Shown: positions 37,127 through 50,900 of the stretch, in pieces
Position numbering within the stretch: position 1 is the first letter of the stretch
Layout: each line of letters opens with the position of its first letter
From: Bryum argenteum
Taxonomy: Eukaryota; Streptophyta; Bryopsida; Bryales; Bryaceae
DNA: 64,000 bases
Direction: 5' to 3'
Assembly: GCA_037043015.1 (NCBI GenBank)
Contig: CM073323.1
Span: 18,795,758 to 18,859,757 of the forward strand
Notes under the pieces: generated by a model
Databases searched by the model: none
What the model was told of the DNA's origin: nothing
The model's input: the letters and a program-made list of their open reading frames with translations, nothing else
Position numbers and translations under genes: made by a program

Positions 37127-37290
37127 TTAACCCCTAAAGTCGAAAACCCCTAAGGTCAGCTTCTGATTTCCTGTATTCAGCTCGCATGAAGGTGAAACCT
37201 TTTACATGCAGGTTCTAGAGCTTTTTCATACCTTTCTGGAAAGCCATTTCATGCTTCAAAATTATACATACTTTAGGAGATATTTAGAGT
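37127..37290 (+). repeat. Left half of a dispersed TTAA-type repeat
   Basis: TTAA followed by CCCCTAAAGTCG at 37127-37142. A block at 37205-37285 is similar to 8930-9005. No right terminus found downstream. Confidence 0.45.
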
Positions 37291-37644
37291 CAAAGGTCAA
37301 AGTGGTTCGCTCGACTGTGCTCTTACTACTTGGACTCAAGGAGGGAACAATAGAGGTGAAGAAAGTTTGTATGGAAGTAAATGTGATTGTTTGTATGGAA
37401 GAAGTTGTATTTGCTTGTGATGTCATGAGCTTCTAAGATGCATGTTAATTTTTTATGTATGTGTCAAAGCCACATATCTTGGAGAGAGGATGAGAATATA
37501 TATTATTATTCTTTTATTCATCTTGGATTCTATATGTTTTTTGAAGATTGTGAGAAATGACATTTTCTGTTAATAGCTTGGAAATCGAGCACTCAACAAT
37601 TTCACGGTTGTTGATATCATGATCATCAACCCCCAAATAGGATG

Positions 37645-37800
37645 TTGACATTTTGAATAACAAGGTTGAATCTGTGAAGAGCGACAACTTCTTGATTGTA
37701 GGTTGAATCTCTAGTCCAACATTTTGAATAACAAGATGGTCCAACATTTTGAATAACAAGGTTGAATCACTAAAGAGCGACAACTTCTTGATTGTAGATC
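37645..37800 (+). repeat. Tandem duplication, about 57-bp unit
   Basis: A 57-bp unit (ACATTTTGAATAACAAGGTT to CAACTTCTTGATTGTAG) occurs at 37645-37702 and 37742-37798. A partial copy lies between them (37715-37740), and a fragment (AGAGCGATAACTTCTTG) continues to about 37840. Confidence 0.75.
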
Positions 37801-38713
37801 TTGATTGTATATCTTGTTACCTGAAGAGCGATAACTTCTTGCTTGAAGAACTTGTTAGGTAAAGTCCAAATCAAGTCTGATCAAGTGTATTTCCATCCAA
37901 GATGGTATGACTATGACATGTAATTTTGTGCAATTAGATTTTCTTATGAGGTTTTGGAACATTTTATATTTCACATGAAAAAATATTTGTTAGCAGCATC
38001 TTTGGGTTGACATTGAAACGTCTCCCTTTGCATAAGGAGGGTGTCTTGTGAGTAATGTTCAAAATAATATGTACACCAACTATTTAACATCATGATCTCA
38101 CAAATAAAACACATCCAATAGGTGGAATTCGGCATAGCAATAAACCCAATAATATTCACCCTCCCGTTGGTAGAACCCAAAAACAACGAAAACTGATCCA
38201 TGTTTCCACATGTGCAAAGAGATAGAAAATTGCAATTAAGGCATACTTTTGAACTCCTTGGTGATTGGAGTGAAACCAATAGTTTGACCTATTTGAACAT
38301 TGAAATGCCAATTCAGATGACTTTGGTATACCAGAGGTTCAACTATAAAGTACTGTAGTGTACACAAGAAATGGGGAATTTCAGGTTCTTTCCTGGTCAG
38401 TGGGTGCCTCTCGTGAGTAAGCCCATATGGCTGTTTGATGGTATTTGTCTACAGGCGCACTTCTTCTACAGGCTGTATCAGTGTCCTTTTGCCGCTGATT
38501 GATAATGCCTGGCTTCCTCATATTGTGCGCCTTAGAAACATCCACTGACACCCTTACCATAATTCTCGTTTATTTTTTCCTGAATTGAATTATAGAGGGG
38601 GAAAAAGAAGTATTATCCAACTCACTTTCTGTACCCTGCGCTCGTTGCTTCACATCTGGTACATCAGGAACTGGATCTCGCAGACTAGCCGCTTACACAT
38701 GTGGGGTCATTCT

Positions 38714-41700
38714 TCAAGTCGATGAAAGCTCGAGCTCAATGAGCAAGGGACTGTTTCCATCCGGCACCTCAAAGGTTACGACCTGTTCACCAAGCTCGCC
38801 CAAGTCTACAAAAGCCTCGTAACTCCCGAAATAACCTCGAAAAGAGAATGTTCCCGACGGTCCGATAATTCCAGCAACTCGGGTGGTCCATTCCTTCCTC
38901 ACAGAGATGAGGCGCTTGCCAGCGGCATTGATGCATTTGTCACTGTCCACCAGGTGGCCATTTTCTCTTGACATTGCTCCTTCCCAGAATCCCCAGAGCA
39001 TGATTCCTTCCACACTAGGATGCGCGAACGACTCCCACAACATAACCTTCACCAGCAAACAATCAAAGACAATAAATGGTTCAGTTAATAAAATACAGCC
39101 TGTTGTGAGATGGTTACTGAAAATGATCACTGAAAATTTGTAAGTTCTGACATTTACTATTGTCTCCTTTCGAGATGCACAATGTTGGTATGTCATCGGG
39201 TAGACTGTTTGAGGTGATTGTAAACTAGATGTAAACCAGTCAGTATCTTCATCTCTTCTTAATGAAAAGTAACCTTACGAAGGAAAGCAGTACAGTGAGG
39301 TATAAAGAATAATACCTCAATGTCGTCTGCTCGGACGTGCTCGTTGGCTGCCGCGACATCAACTTCAGTCATCCATATTGGTAAACCTAAACTACTTAAT
39401 CGGTCCAAAGCGCTTCGTATGATGGGGCCGATTGGGGTATCAACATGACCCTGTACGCCTATAGCTCCAATAGGTGCTCCTTCTTTCAGCAGCCACTCTA
39501 CATGTTTCACGTATTTTTCGGGAGACGAATTTCCATCTACTCCATCTTCTACGTGATAGTCGTTCACGAAAAGAACCGCGTCGTGGTCGTATCGACGAGC
39601 TAACTTGTACATGTAAGGCAATATGTCTTGATTTAACCGGTCTCGATAAAAGCTTCCATGCAGCATTTCATTATTTACATCGTAGTGTTGAAACTTCCCC
39701 TTGTAACGACTGAGAAGGTCCACTGCTCGACCCTCCAAAGCGTCTTTCAATTCTGATGGGGTGAGCTTTTTGAGCCAGTCTTGGCAGCAGTTTTCGTCTT
39801 CCCAGAAAACGCAATGGCCACGCATAGGTATTTGATGTTGCGAGCAGAAATTCACCATCTCATCAGCGTCATTATAATTCAGCTGCTCCAGAATTTATGA
39901 TCGTTAATACAAAACAAAAGAGGCCGTATCTTCGCATAGAAGGCTCTGTCATCGCATCAGACTTTCATGCCTAGCAACCTTATGACTTTCCTATCACCTC
40001 CAAAGAGATAAGTATACTGTGCCTTGACATATTCCTGATCACGAGCAAAACTACTTATCAGAGGAATGGTAAGACGAGTTTCAAAGCAAAGCTGTTCAAT
40101 CTTTAGTAAGAGAGACTTGTCATACTCACATTGTCACGTTGAGGTTCGACCCAACTCCATTTGAGTTCATTCTCGAACACTGCCCAATTGAAATTTTGAA
40201 GGAAAAACTGCCTGTAGCTGTTGTTGTCCAGACTCCAACGGTTGATGCAAGAACCTAGCGGAAAGCTCCTGCTCCTCTGCTCGATCCTCAGACAAGTGCC
40301 AGGTTGGATAGGCAGGTTGCTTCGATGGTTCAGTTTAAGAACCACATCTCGCTTCCGGATCTGCGGAGTCGCTGATTTTAAGAAACTGAATATGATAGAT
40401 AGAAACTTGTCACTGGCTCAGGTAGGAATTAGCTACTCTCACGGTAGGGACACAGCCAACACAGTGTTGATGTACCTTATCAGCTTGAGACTTCAGGAAT
40501 GGAATCCGAGCAATTCTATCAACAGCAAACATCTGCAATTCTGCAACCAGTTTGCATGTCAACACACCCACCAGCAGAACCTCTCTTGAAAGTAAGCACT
40601 CTAATCGTTCCACTAGGGCTAAATCCCTGGAAAGGTTAACGTCATGAAGAGACAACAATCGTAATAGGAGAAAATACACTGCTTACAGTACATGGCCATT
40701 GTCCTACCAGAGAAAAGACTTACCGGCAAGCATAAGGTCCACACCAGGTTCTGGTCCTTGAACTGAAACCATTACATACTTGGGCTTTTTCTCCAACCGG
40801 AATGATCCCATTATCTCCTTCCATGAGCTTTGATCAACTTCCACTTCTCCTCCAGTCACCCATTTCCCATCTATACTCAGCGCAACATTTACTTTTTGCC
40901 CTGCTTTACTATGAGAGTTTCCAACACACACCCAAGCCGAGACTTGGTAGGCCACAAAGATATCTAACTTGTCGGTGATGGTTTGGGCAGGACCCTCCCA
41001 CCACTGTGTCCGGTTGGAAGCAATTAAGCTATTCCCACTCAAACAAGGAGAGCATGGGAGAGACAGAGCACTAGCCGGTGGAACGCAAGTTGGAGCCCCA
41101 GAGGAAATGGAAAGGCGTGCAGAGCCCTGCCCGAACCAATCTTTTGTACCATGCTGGAAGTTGTGATTTTCCACTACATTCACACCGTACTTACAATCCT
41201 GCCATAAACCCATGCTCGTTAGTTACCTGATATGCGTAACTTGAGGTCACAAGATACAGTATTGTAGTGAACGGGCGACTTTGAATTTCCAACTGTGCAA
41301 ATTTGTTGTGGCAACGAGAAGAGCTCAACACATCGAGATGATGTCGGTGAGGAATATTTTGATAGCAAGTAGCTCATCCTGATGTGGCTCTTGAGATACT
41401 AACCGTCAAGAGGGGGCGCATGGCTGGCTCTGGTTTCGATGCAGGTAGAATAAAGAAGCTGTCTACAAGAATATCTGTTCCTGCTGGCGGACCTTCTAAG
41501 AAAACAGTCACTTTGGCTGGTGCCTTAAGCAATATCAGCCTCCCCTCCAACCGTTTCCACTCTAGGGCGTTTGCTTCTAAGCTGCAACGACGTTCATATA
41601 CAAAACGGTTAGTGACAGGCATGATCCCTCTTAGTGCTGGTGGAATTTCAGCCATTATCGTTATGAAGTCATAGCGTTACCTAAATGCATTGATGAGTTC

Positions 41701-44587
41701 AAAGAGAACCTGCTCACGTAGAAGTTTTTCAATTCATGTAGGATTTGAAGTCACTGATGATTTGATACTCCAAAACCAACAACTACCAAGCATATTTGCA
41801 AACGCTGCTACTTGAATCAGAAGGATGATGACATGCATGCCCTCATTCAACAATTCTAGTCGAATGAGTCACATGTCATGCTGGTAGTGTAAGAGCTGGC
41901 CAGAAATTTGACATTAAGAAGGTATCTAAAAAGCTTTTTTAGCAAAGAAAATTTCATTCCCTGGTGATTGGCAACGAACAGGAAACGCATGATCCTTAGT
42001 GGTACTAGAACCCACCCTTAAGACGATGTTTTGCAAAACCACCAACCTTCCCATAGTTATGTAGCGCTCGCTTTTGTCATCCTCTTGGAGGTACAAGGTG
42101 GCCTTGACGACTGCCTTGGAACAGAAACCAGAAATGCGAACAACAGCCACAACGTCATACACCGTCTCGAGGTCGATCCGATCCGTAACGATTTGCTCTA
42201 TGCCGGACCAGGTGTGTGTACGTTGAGTAGCCACGGCGAAACACTTCCCCTCCAATGGAAAAACTTCCGGGTTCTCTGAACAATAACACACGAACCCTTT
42301 GCACCCCCTGAGCTTCCAATTTCGTAACCCATGAGTGAAGGTTGCATTATGGACAATGCTTTCGGGAACTCGGATTTGCGTACCGGATGCTTCTGTCCTC
42401 TAACAAAATGCAAAAAGTAAAGACGCAAGTTTAGTATGTAATCAGGACATAATGCACATCTCAAAAAAAGAGGAGAATAGCTTTCAAATCCTTCAAAGAA
42501 CAGATTCTTCCCAGTAACCATCGTCACATCTTAGCATCTAATTTTAGCTGCTGCAAGACTCGGTCCTTGAGGAGTTCATACACTGGGACTTTTCAGTGTA
42601 CATTACTTGCCTGTTTTTTGAGAGGAGAACCGTGACATCCGGGAGGAGAAGCATGCTTGATAACTACTGTAGACACCAGTAAATCTACACCATGAGGTGG
42701 CCCCTCTAAATAGAAGAAAACTTTTTGAGGACGTGAGTCCAGGTGAAGATTGCCTTCAAGCTTGATCCACTCTGTGCTTGATGCCTTCACCCTAACAACT
42801 TGTCAACGTTGCGTCAGAACAAAGCAGTTCATCACTCAGCAGATATACTAACTGCTCACACTTCATCCAATCGGACTGCTTTCGAGGTCGAGAAGTTAAC
42901 AGAAGGAATAAGCACACAAACCGCCACGCTAGCATTCAGAAAGAACACGAAAGTAGGACTGCAGTCAGCCATAAGAACCTACGAGACAGAACTAGAGGCA
43001 GATGCATACCTTCCGACAGGTAAATAGCGTGTGCTGGAACCTTTATATTCAAGTCGAACAGTGGCCAATACATTGGCTCCTTCAAAAGGCTTCCCAGCAG
43101 TGCGGACTATTGCAGTAACAAGATATGTTTCATTAGGCTGTACTAGGGCGGTAATGTCTTGCTCTATCCCCTGCCATGTTTCTGTCCTATCCAAAGCTAA
43201 GGCGAAAGGTTTTCCCCTCGGCCCCGCAATTCCTTTCCATCCATGTAGACCTGAATGAATGACCTTGCAGCAGATTCCTGACCATGCCTGAACTCCACTG
43301 CTGAAAGTTGGGTTCACAAGGACGTTCCCTTCAATATCCACCTCCTTGGGTTCTTTAGAACAAAACTCCTGCACGCCATGTTTTCATCATCCTTCTTTCT
43401 TAAATCAGAACACAAAGACAAAGTTAATTTGGGATCGTGCAACTATAATTACCAATCACTTGGAGATGACAGTCCACCAACAATGGTCATAATCTCCGAA
43501 CAGATACTAAGTATCTATCGCAGAATGGAACAGAACGAACCTTAATCACGTGAAAGGCATCAAGATTGAGGAACTTACAGGTTCCGGCTTTGATATCGCG
43601 ATAGAGAAACTGCTAGCAAGGATATCTATCCCCACGGAGGGTCCTTCCAGGTACACTAAAGCTTTGACAGGAGCCGTGCTGACTTCCATCTTGCCTCTTA
43701 GTAACGACCATTCTCGTTTTGAGACTGGCCCACTGCATACAAAGAAATTTTGCCTCATAACATGCATCAAGGTGATCTCAACACTACACAGCATCACTCG
43801 AGGACAATGAAAGTACACAAAGTACATCAATATCAACCAAGAATATCCAAGATGAAAGAGGCATTTATGTCGTTGCTCTTGCAGAAGTCCTACACCAAAC
43901 CCCATTCTCAGCTACAAATATCCAGCTGAAGCTCTCATTAATTCCGAAGACTCTCATGAAACTCATAACGTCTCCTTTAACATTTACTTCAAGCCACTCT
44001 CATTAACCCCTTCTGCAATTTTTTCTCCTTCAACCTTTTCAGAGCATTTCAAAATAACAGCTCAAGAAATGCATAAGCACCTTGCAAGAGTAGTGTAAGT
44101 GACCTCGCTCCCTGCATTCTCAAGCTGTAATGTGGCCCGGACATCAGCTAGCTCAACTTGACCAGAAATGGAAACGCAAGCTTCGACTTCGTACTCCACA
44201 CCCGCCTAGATATAGAGTGAAAATACGTGTTAAGTGACAAGCCCAACTGCATCCGTCCATCTTACATCAGCACGAGTTGTCCGAAAGTGCTGTATAATTG
44301 AGACGCATAACACGTTCACAGCAATGGATGCATGCATGCATTTACAAGCAGGGTTTCAGTGCTTTATGTAAAGTACTGACCTTCAAGCGGCTAGTGATAT
44401 CCTGAGCGATACCCTGCCACAATTGTGTCCGATTGTGCGCAATGCAATAAAATTGATGTCCACTTGGCGGGCCTCCGCATTGAGGAAGTGTGTCGCTAAT
44501 TGACATCGAGCAGCACAGGGGCTGCCATCCATGGCCTGAGCCCCATATGAACGTGGGATTGACAATCAGATTTCTCGAGCCAGCCAT
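38714..44587 (-). CDS. GH10 endo-1,4-beta-xylanase with four CBM22-like modules
   Basis: Twelve exons on the minus strand: 44587-44381, 44205-44081, 43732-43579, 43368-43010, 42791-42611, 42399-42047, 41581-41404, 41198-40724, 40540-40476, 40360-40130, 39882-39316 and 39046-38714. They sum to 1,075 codons plus stop. Four carbohydrate-binding modules start with NLIVNPTF, NVLVNPTF, SIVHNATF and NVVENHNF (each about 160-180 residues). Each ends in a VFLEGPPAGTDILV-type strand. The GH10 barrel follows from about residue 690: IRKRDVVLKL, NWAVFENELKWSWVEP, the acid/base Glu in DVNNEM (about 848) and the nucleophile Glu in WMTEVDV (about 949). The family cleaves xylan in cell walls. No signal peptide is evident, as in some plant members. 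Intron 5 needs a GC donor (CAG/GCAAGT) to stay in frame. The start ATG lies just inside an apparent acceptor, so a 5' leader intron is likely. Confidence 0.92.
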
Positions 44588-44599
44588 GCGGCAACCACT

Positions 44600-47500
44600 C
44601 TGAAATTCCCTTCTGTGCTTTCTCAGTCCTCCAATGATAAAAAAACTACCTGTTCGAGAAAGTAATTCGAGCAGCCGGGATACTGAACAGTGTTAAGACT
44701 GAATACCAGATAGAAACTTTAAGAGCATTGAAGGCCTCACAGCCTAAACGAATTGCCTCTGTGATTAAGGTAGCACACGTGGAGTGGAAGTGAAAGGATC
44801 GGCTCACACAGTCCCCGTGCTCACAAACGCTCGACACAAACGACGGCTTGGGAAGAAAACTCAGATCAAACCATACCTATCCAACAAAGGTGACGCAGCA
44901 CGAAATGCTCCGCATAACCATCAGGTGATCAACGTATGTTAAACATAACAACATACAGTGCACTTCTTCGCTCAGTATGTGGTCACAAGAATCAAAAAGT
45001 ACATCCAGATTATCCAGCACTAGATCTGACAAGAATAGCAATTACAAAACTGGTCTGAAATATCAAATCACGATACTACGAATCACGCTACGTCTAAGAG
45101 CCCTTTGCTAAACACGTAATCTTCCGAGCCGAACGTTCACTATCAACTCCAGTAAGCGCGGGACGCGTAATCCTTCACTCCCCGCGGTAAAACCTGGCCA
45201 GTGCCAGTGCCAGTGCGGCCTTCAATTCATGTCACCTCTCTATGCACACAGTATCAGAACTTTCCTCGTCAAGAAACAAAACGAGAAAATGCTCACTAAA
45301 TCGGTGTCAAACAATCATCAGGTGGTAAAATGCACACGCAGGATGATCAAGCTCGCAACACAACATTTTGATCCTGCTCTACAAGAAGCTCTCGGCATAT
45401 TGAGCTTTCTATGATCGGCCAAGAAAATTTCCACGTGGAAGGAGCCATACCTGGCCGAAGACTGAGCTCTTGCCATGGACGAATGATTCACGCTTATCAT
45501 TGTGTTTATGGATCCCAGAATGCACAGTTTGCAATGAAAAAAGCCGCGAAACCTAATCTTGTGGGACACCGTCCAAATCCCAGCCGTCCCATGCCCCCGA
45601 GGTGCGATACGAATTCAAATCGAAGAAGAATTCCGACCGAATGTGGCGTACTGCTCTTCACCTGTTCAAGAGTTTGAAGAGTTCTGGTTCACCTAACGTA
45701 GCGACCCGCCTCGATAGAGGGATTCAGGCCTGTATACTGTAGTCGCTTATGAGATTCGGCATAAACTATATTATTTGACCAAGATGCAGAAATTTTCAAA
45801 ATTTTGCTCCTTGCTGATCACTATTTGGTCTACAATGACCTCTAAACACTCCATTCTGAAATCTCTAAATAATTTTTTTCTAAAACTAGATACTGTAAAT
45901 TTTAAGTGTAGGATTTTGTTCAGAGTCATCCAATTAGTCTACCTATCAAGTTCTATTAGATTATATCGTACTGATTTTGAGATATATTAAGTCAACGTTT
46001 GTAAAAATAGCGTTTCTACAATTTCATGCATACAAAACCCCATTCACTATTATGTCAAAATTGCTTGATTGTATGTTGAAATTAAGACACAAATTATTCA
46101 ACTATTCCGCAAGCCCTTATTCAAATCTCAAAAGCAACTACATGCCTGCGACAAGCTAGATAGGTGAGCACAAACGTAGGGTCAATTGTCTTTAATTCTG
46201 TATAGTATGTCATCAAGTACATTAAAAATATATGGACAACTTGTACTTGAATAGCTAGTTTGGTAGAGATTAAGTCATACTTTAGGTGCTATAAATCCGG
46301 AAACTTCTATATTTAGAAAAATAAAATTGGTACTTATGATAACAAGAATTACAACAAAAGTAGCTTTTCCATTCTCAAAAAGTCAAAAATATAATTATTC
46401 CCACTACATTGCCGAATTGGTCATGTACGTATGATATATGTCATTTCCAACCAAGAGTAAGCCCAAGTGTGCGTGTATAGAGATTTGAACCTACAGTTTT
46501 ACATCAATGGTCCAATCACCACACCAAAACTCATGATGTATGAGTAAAAATTATTGAATATCAACAGATTCTCAAACTTTATACGATCTAAGTGAAAGAA
46601 CCTTCTTGATTCTGATTTAGTGCTAAAATTTTCAGATAAAAAGAAAAATTGAAACAATGACTTGGATAGGCATATAATCTTATTCTTGACATTGATACAA
46701 AAAAGCCTTCATGGTTTTAGTTAATTGCATTTGTTTGTGCAATAGAACATTCACAACTGTAGTAGCAAGTGGATTTTTAAGTTGGCAATATTTCACATGT
46801 GATATTGATCATCTTGTTTACTATACATTAGCTTTTGAACTTAATCAAAAGTTAACATGAACTTTGGTTGAATCTGATATGAAGCTTTTACTAGAAAAGT
46901 TGAACTTTGTTTTGATTAAAACTCAAACTGAAGGTTATAAAACCAAAAGTGATCACAAGGTAAAATTCTTAAGTTTATAGGTTCAGCTTTCAAAGGTTTT
47001 GAGTTAAGGTAAGGTGAGAGAGGCATGGATGGACAAAGTTGTTACTGAAAGTACATTCTCTCATATTCCACATATGTAGAAGTCAGAATCGGAATTGAGT
47101 ATATCACAAAAACATTCCAAGATGACTCTAATGTTACTTCTATGGTAAGATACTTGCAAATTTCAAATAAAAGTGTCCAATTTTATTCGGACTCAAGCTT
47201 TTCTAGAAATAAGATCAATCAATTAATTGAATTATGCAAAGGAAATGATGAAGACTTATGAAAGCATACCAAAATCATCACAATGGTCGATGTACGTTTC
47301 GTCGCAAGAAAGTAGAGAAGGTTTCGGTACGTCCGACTACGACAGGTACAACATTTTGAATCTCACACGAAACTACGTCGTGCAAGATACCTACGTCAAG
47401 AGTTGTCTTCGGTCTTACAACGTGATCAGTCTGTGCATTTGAGTGATGGAATTGAACCAGTGCAAGAGGTGAAAGTATGCGAGTCGTTACGTAGAGAGAA

Positions 47501-47994
47501 TGGATCGGCAGTAGTTGTTCGATCAGCTGTGCAGTCGATCATTGTGATTCTTTGCAACAATCCATTCTTCCAAATTAATGCAGGAATCGCAAATATTCTT
47601 ATCCAATCAGAGAGGAGCGGTAAGGAAGACGTCATCGTGCTAATCGTCGATGAGGACTATGGAAATGCAGCGGGAACATATTCGTTTACTCGCGTGGAAG
47701 CCGAGATCAGGTCAAGAGTGAAGCCGATTCCTTCAATTCCAGAGCCGATGATGATCTTTATGTTGTAAGCTAAACCGCTAAAGTGCTTCTTTGAAGTTAG
47801 CTGGTTTTATCATGTGCCTAATGGCGTCTCAAGCTTCTTTCTAGCAGGATTAAGTGCGCGAGCTGCGGATGAGATGACCGGAAATTGTGGCGTTGCCAAC
47901 GGGAGCGTACTGACTGTCCGTGATTCAGCGTAGGTAGCGAAGCGCACATTGAAATTTCGAGAAAAAATTCATACAGACGACGACGACGACGACG
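44600..47994. other. Intergenic region, upstream of two divergent genes
   Basis: The first few hundred bases probably hold the xylanase leader and promoter. A donor-like CAG/GTAGTT on the minus strand at about 44650 could end a non-coding first exon. From 45.7 to 47.2 kb it is AT-rich without features. Open frames at 47227-47442 and 47403-47768 are unrecognised and lack convincing start or splice context. Confidence 0.5.
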
Positions 47995-47996
47995 AT
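47975..47996 (+). repeat. GAC trinucleotide repeat abutting a start codon
   Basis: About seven GAC units run directly into GATGAGG, which holds the proposed ATG (47995) of the SHOC1-like gene. Confidence 0.85.
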
Positions 47997-50900
47997 GAGG
48001 CTTGACAGCCATGGAGTCGCCGGACCTGTACGGTGCCAATTACCTGTTCCGCGGCTTGATTACTCTGCTGATGAACTTTTCTGTTGTGATGAATATAAGA
48101 CCTTCGACAAGCTTTTGGCACTAGAGATACTAAATATCCACATTTGTGAGCTCGAAGCAAGAGTCGACGTGGCCGAAGATATTGATATCACGTTTCCAAG
48201 CTCGCTGGCAGAGAAATTCATAGGTCAATTAATTCCTCGCGCAGAACCGAGCTGCGATTTTAATGACATTCAAGTGTTGGATTCTCCTCTACAAGCGTGC
48301 ATATGGTTTGAAAACAGGGAGGTTGACCATCCCAGCGTGGTTAGAGATTTTGAAGCTTATATGCCCGACCTGCTTGATGCTTGCTGCCAATTCAATAAGA
48401 GTCTGAACGAGGACATTTTGCAAGCGCATCTCAGCTTCATCAAAGAACACGAATGTCTCATACTGAAATGCAGCGACAAACCACAGGTTCAGACCTTCAG
48501 AGTTCAAGCTTTCGTAAATTATTATTTGTTGTTTGTCATCAGCAAGTTCTGCCGAACGACCAAATTTAAGTGCAAGTGCTATGTACCTGCCATCGATATA
48601 CTGATGAGGAGCTACATGAATCGAGCAGGAACATAGTACATACTGTGACAGATCATTGATGATGCTTTGTCTTTAAGGTCTCGAGCTTGATAGAAGCTCT
48701 CAGCAGCTTGTATGTAAGTAATGAGTTACAAGGAACAATGCAAATCGATTCGTAACAGATTCTATGTTACATACATTTAGAATTTCATTTTTTTGTTCAG
48801 ATATAATGGCATTTGCTATTTATTTTTGAATTCAGGTCTGCCATGAGATTGAGTCGGAACCATCAGCCACAGGCGACGGAGGGCATAAGAGAGGGGGTAG
48901 TGTGCAACAATCTCTGGTAGACGATGCTCATGCAAATCTGAAGATTGAGGATTTCAAGCATCGAAGCTCCTTGGAAGCTCTTCTGCCTTGGGTTAAAAAT
49001 TCGCCATTGAAACTGTATTTTGGTCCAAGTGTACAAAACTCGAAGACAATTGACTTCCAGAATCTGGTTGGACCAGTTGGTAATGAAGAGGTGGAGCTAA
49101 CTGAGCTACTTGACTTTGACCCCGACGACTTTCTACTGAGGAAAATCGGAATTCGAGAAAACATCGTGCAGCACAATATCCAGGCTGCAATTTCGCCATC
49201 ATGTGCAGTCGTTTGTTTGAGTTTATTGGACGACACCTCAGAGGCTGCGAAAGTATGGACTGCTCCCAAAGATGCTGCGATGAAGACGATGCCGTTTTCA
49301 TTTGAGCTTCCAGAGGTTCTACCAGATGAATACTGCAATGGTTTCTCGGATTTGAAGCTCGGATCGTATGTCAGCACCAGCTTGATAAAGCCGAACCCTA
49401 TGGAACTTGAGCAGTTGGATTCATCGCCTCCAGACTTTCAAAAATTAGTGGTTCGTCCAGAGTTGACATTACAAACCCCGGGCTTTCACTTCCTCCATGT
49501 ACCAACCTTCATTGCAGAACATCGAGCTCGTATTGCTGAGGATGTTTTTAAGGTTCTGTTTCAGGCCAAAGCCCTGCCAAGCCCAAGCTCTGCTAGCGAT
49601 TGGCTGTACCTAGATTGGCACTTGTCTCAAGTCGGACACTGCAACAACTATGGATGTTTCCATCTTCAGAAAAAACTCTTCGAGAACGACCTGCGCGCAC
49701 CGTTTCAGAGAGACATGATGTCAGGGAAGAGATTGCCGGATCTTCAGCTGTTGCTTGGTCTAGCTGAAGAGTTTTTTCCTTTGAATCATGCCGAAACAGA
49801 GAGTGGTTACGGCATCAAGGAGTCCCCTGCAGCTAAATTGCCTGCTTCAATATCAACTTCCATGCTAAATTTTAGCAATTTTATGTACACAGCTGATAAG
49901 GCCGAAGAAAAGAACTACTCAGATCAATCAGTGTTGACAGAGGAACCAAGACTTCCCATCAAGCAGCAAGTTTCATTGACAGGATTTGATCCCACTTCTA
50001 TGGATACTGACCTCTCATTTATGAAACAGGCTAGGCAAGGGCTTTTATCAAGAGAAGCCGAATCGATTCAAGCAGCAGGGAATGACTCTTATCAGCAGGT
50101 ATACTCGTAAAAACTTCAACTTACTCAGGTCAATCGTGGTCTAGTTGAACACTCATTTTGAGATTTCACTGGAAGTGATGGATTATCAAAAGTTAGATCA
50201 ATGAGTAATTGACATGCTGACTGCAATGCTTCCAGTTGTATACATAGCTTCCTCAGCTTCGATCTTGTTTGTCTATTCTTTACGTTGAATTATCACCCCT
50301 TTGTTGCACTTGAACACAGATAGGAGTGAAGGATTGCACCTGAAAATTGATAATTTGATCCTCTTTTCAGGCTGATCAAAACCATACCAACACCAGAAGT
50401 CAGCCTCATGATCTTCCCGCAGAACAATATCATATCCTGGAGACGGCAACAACCCCTGAGAATATCCCACGACCAAATTCTTCGCACATTTCGGGAGTTG
50501 AAGCTGCTTCCAGTTACTTAATTCAGACATCAAATCATGGTGGATCAGAATTTCTAGAACCTCTAGCCTCTCCTAAATTTCCTTCGCAAGAGTTGCTGCA
50601 AAGAGGGTTCAACTTAGCAGCTCCCGTGCAACTACCTCTTGATGAATCGATCCCCCATCAACTAGAACTGAATAACCTGACTCAGTTCTCTAACCGACTT
50701 GGACCGCATCTAGTAGTTGTTGCAAATATACTAGAACCAGATGGGTCTATCCTTCTGCAAAGGCGTAGCTCGTACCAAAAAATTCTTGGACTTGAAAATG
50801 AAGACTTACAAGTGGTTGAAAGAGCGCTGATGCTTCCTGTGGACCTAATACTGAATCCATCGACATGCTTGACTATCTACACAGAGGAGAGGCTTCGTGA

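Larger units (their letters stand above)
36781..38713. other. Intergenic region between convergent genes, with repeats
   Basis: Contains 3' flanks of the E2F gene (+) and the xylanase gene (-). Repeats: the left half of a TTAA-type element at 37127-37290 and a tandem duplication at 37645-37800. No gene supported. Confidence 0.6.

Noticed and set aside
47227-47768. Two overlapping open frames upstream of the SHOC1-like gene
   Set aside because: No recognised domain and no supporting splice context; the longer one starts at a non-ATG codon. They could be part of an unseen gene, but the evidence is too thin.
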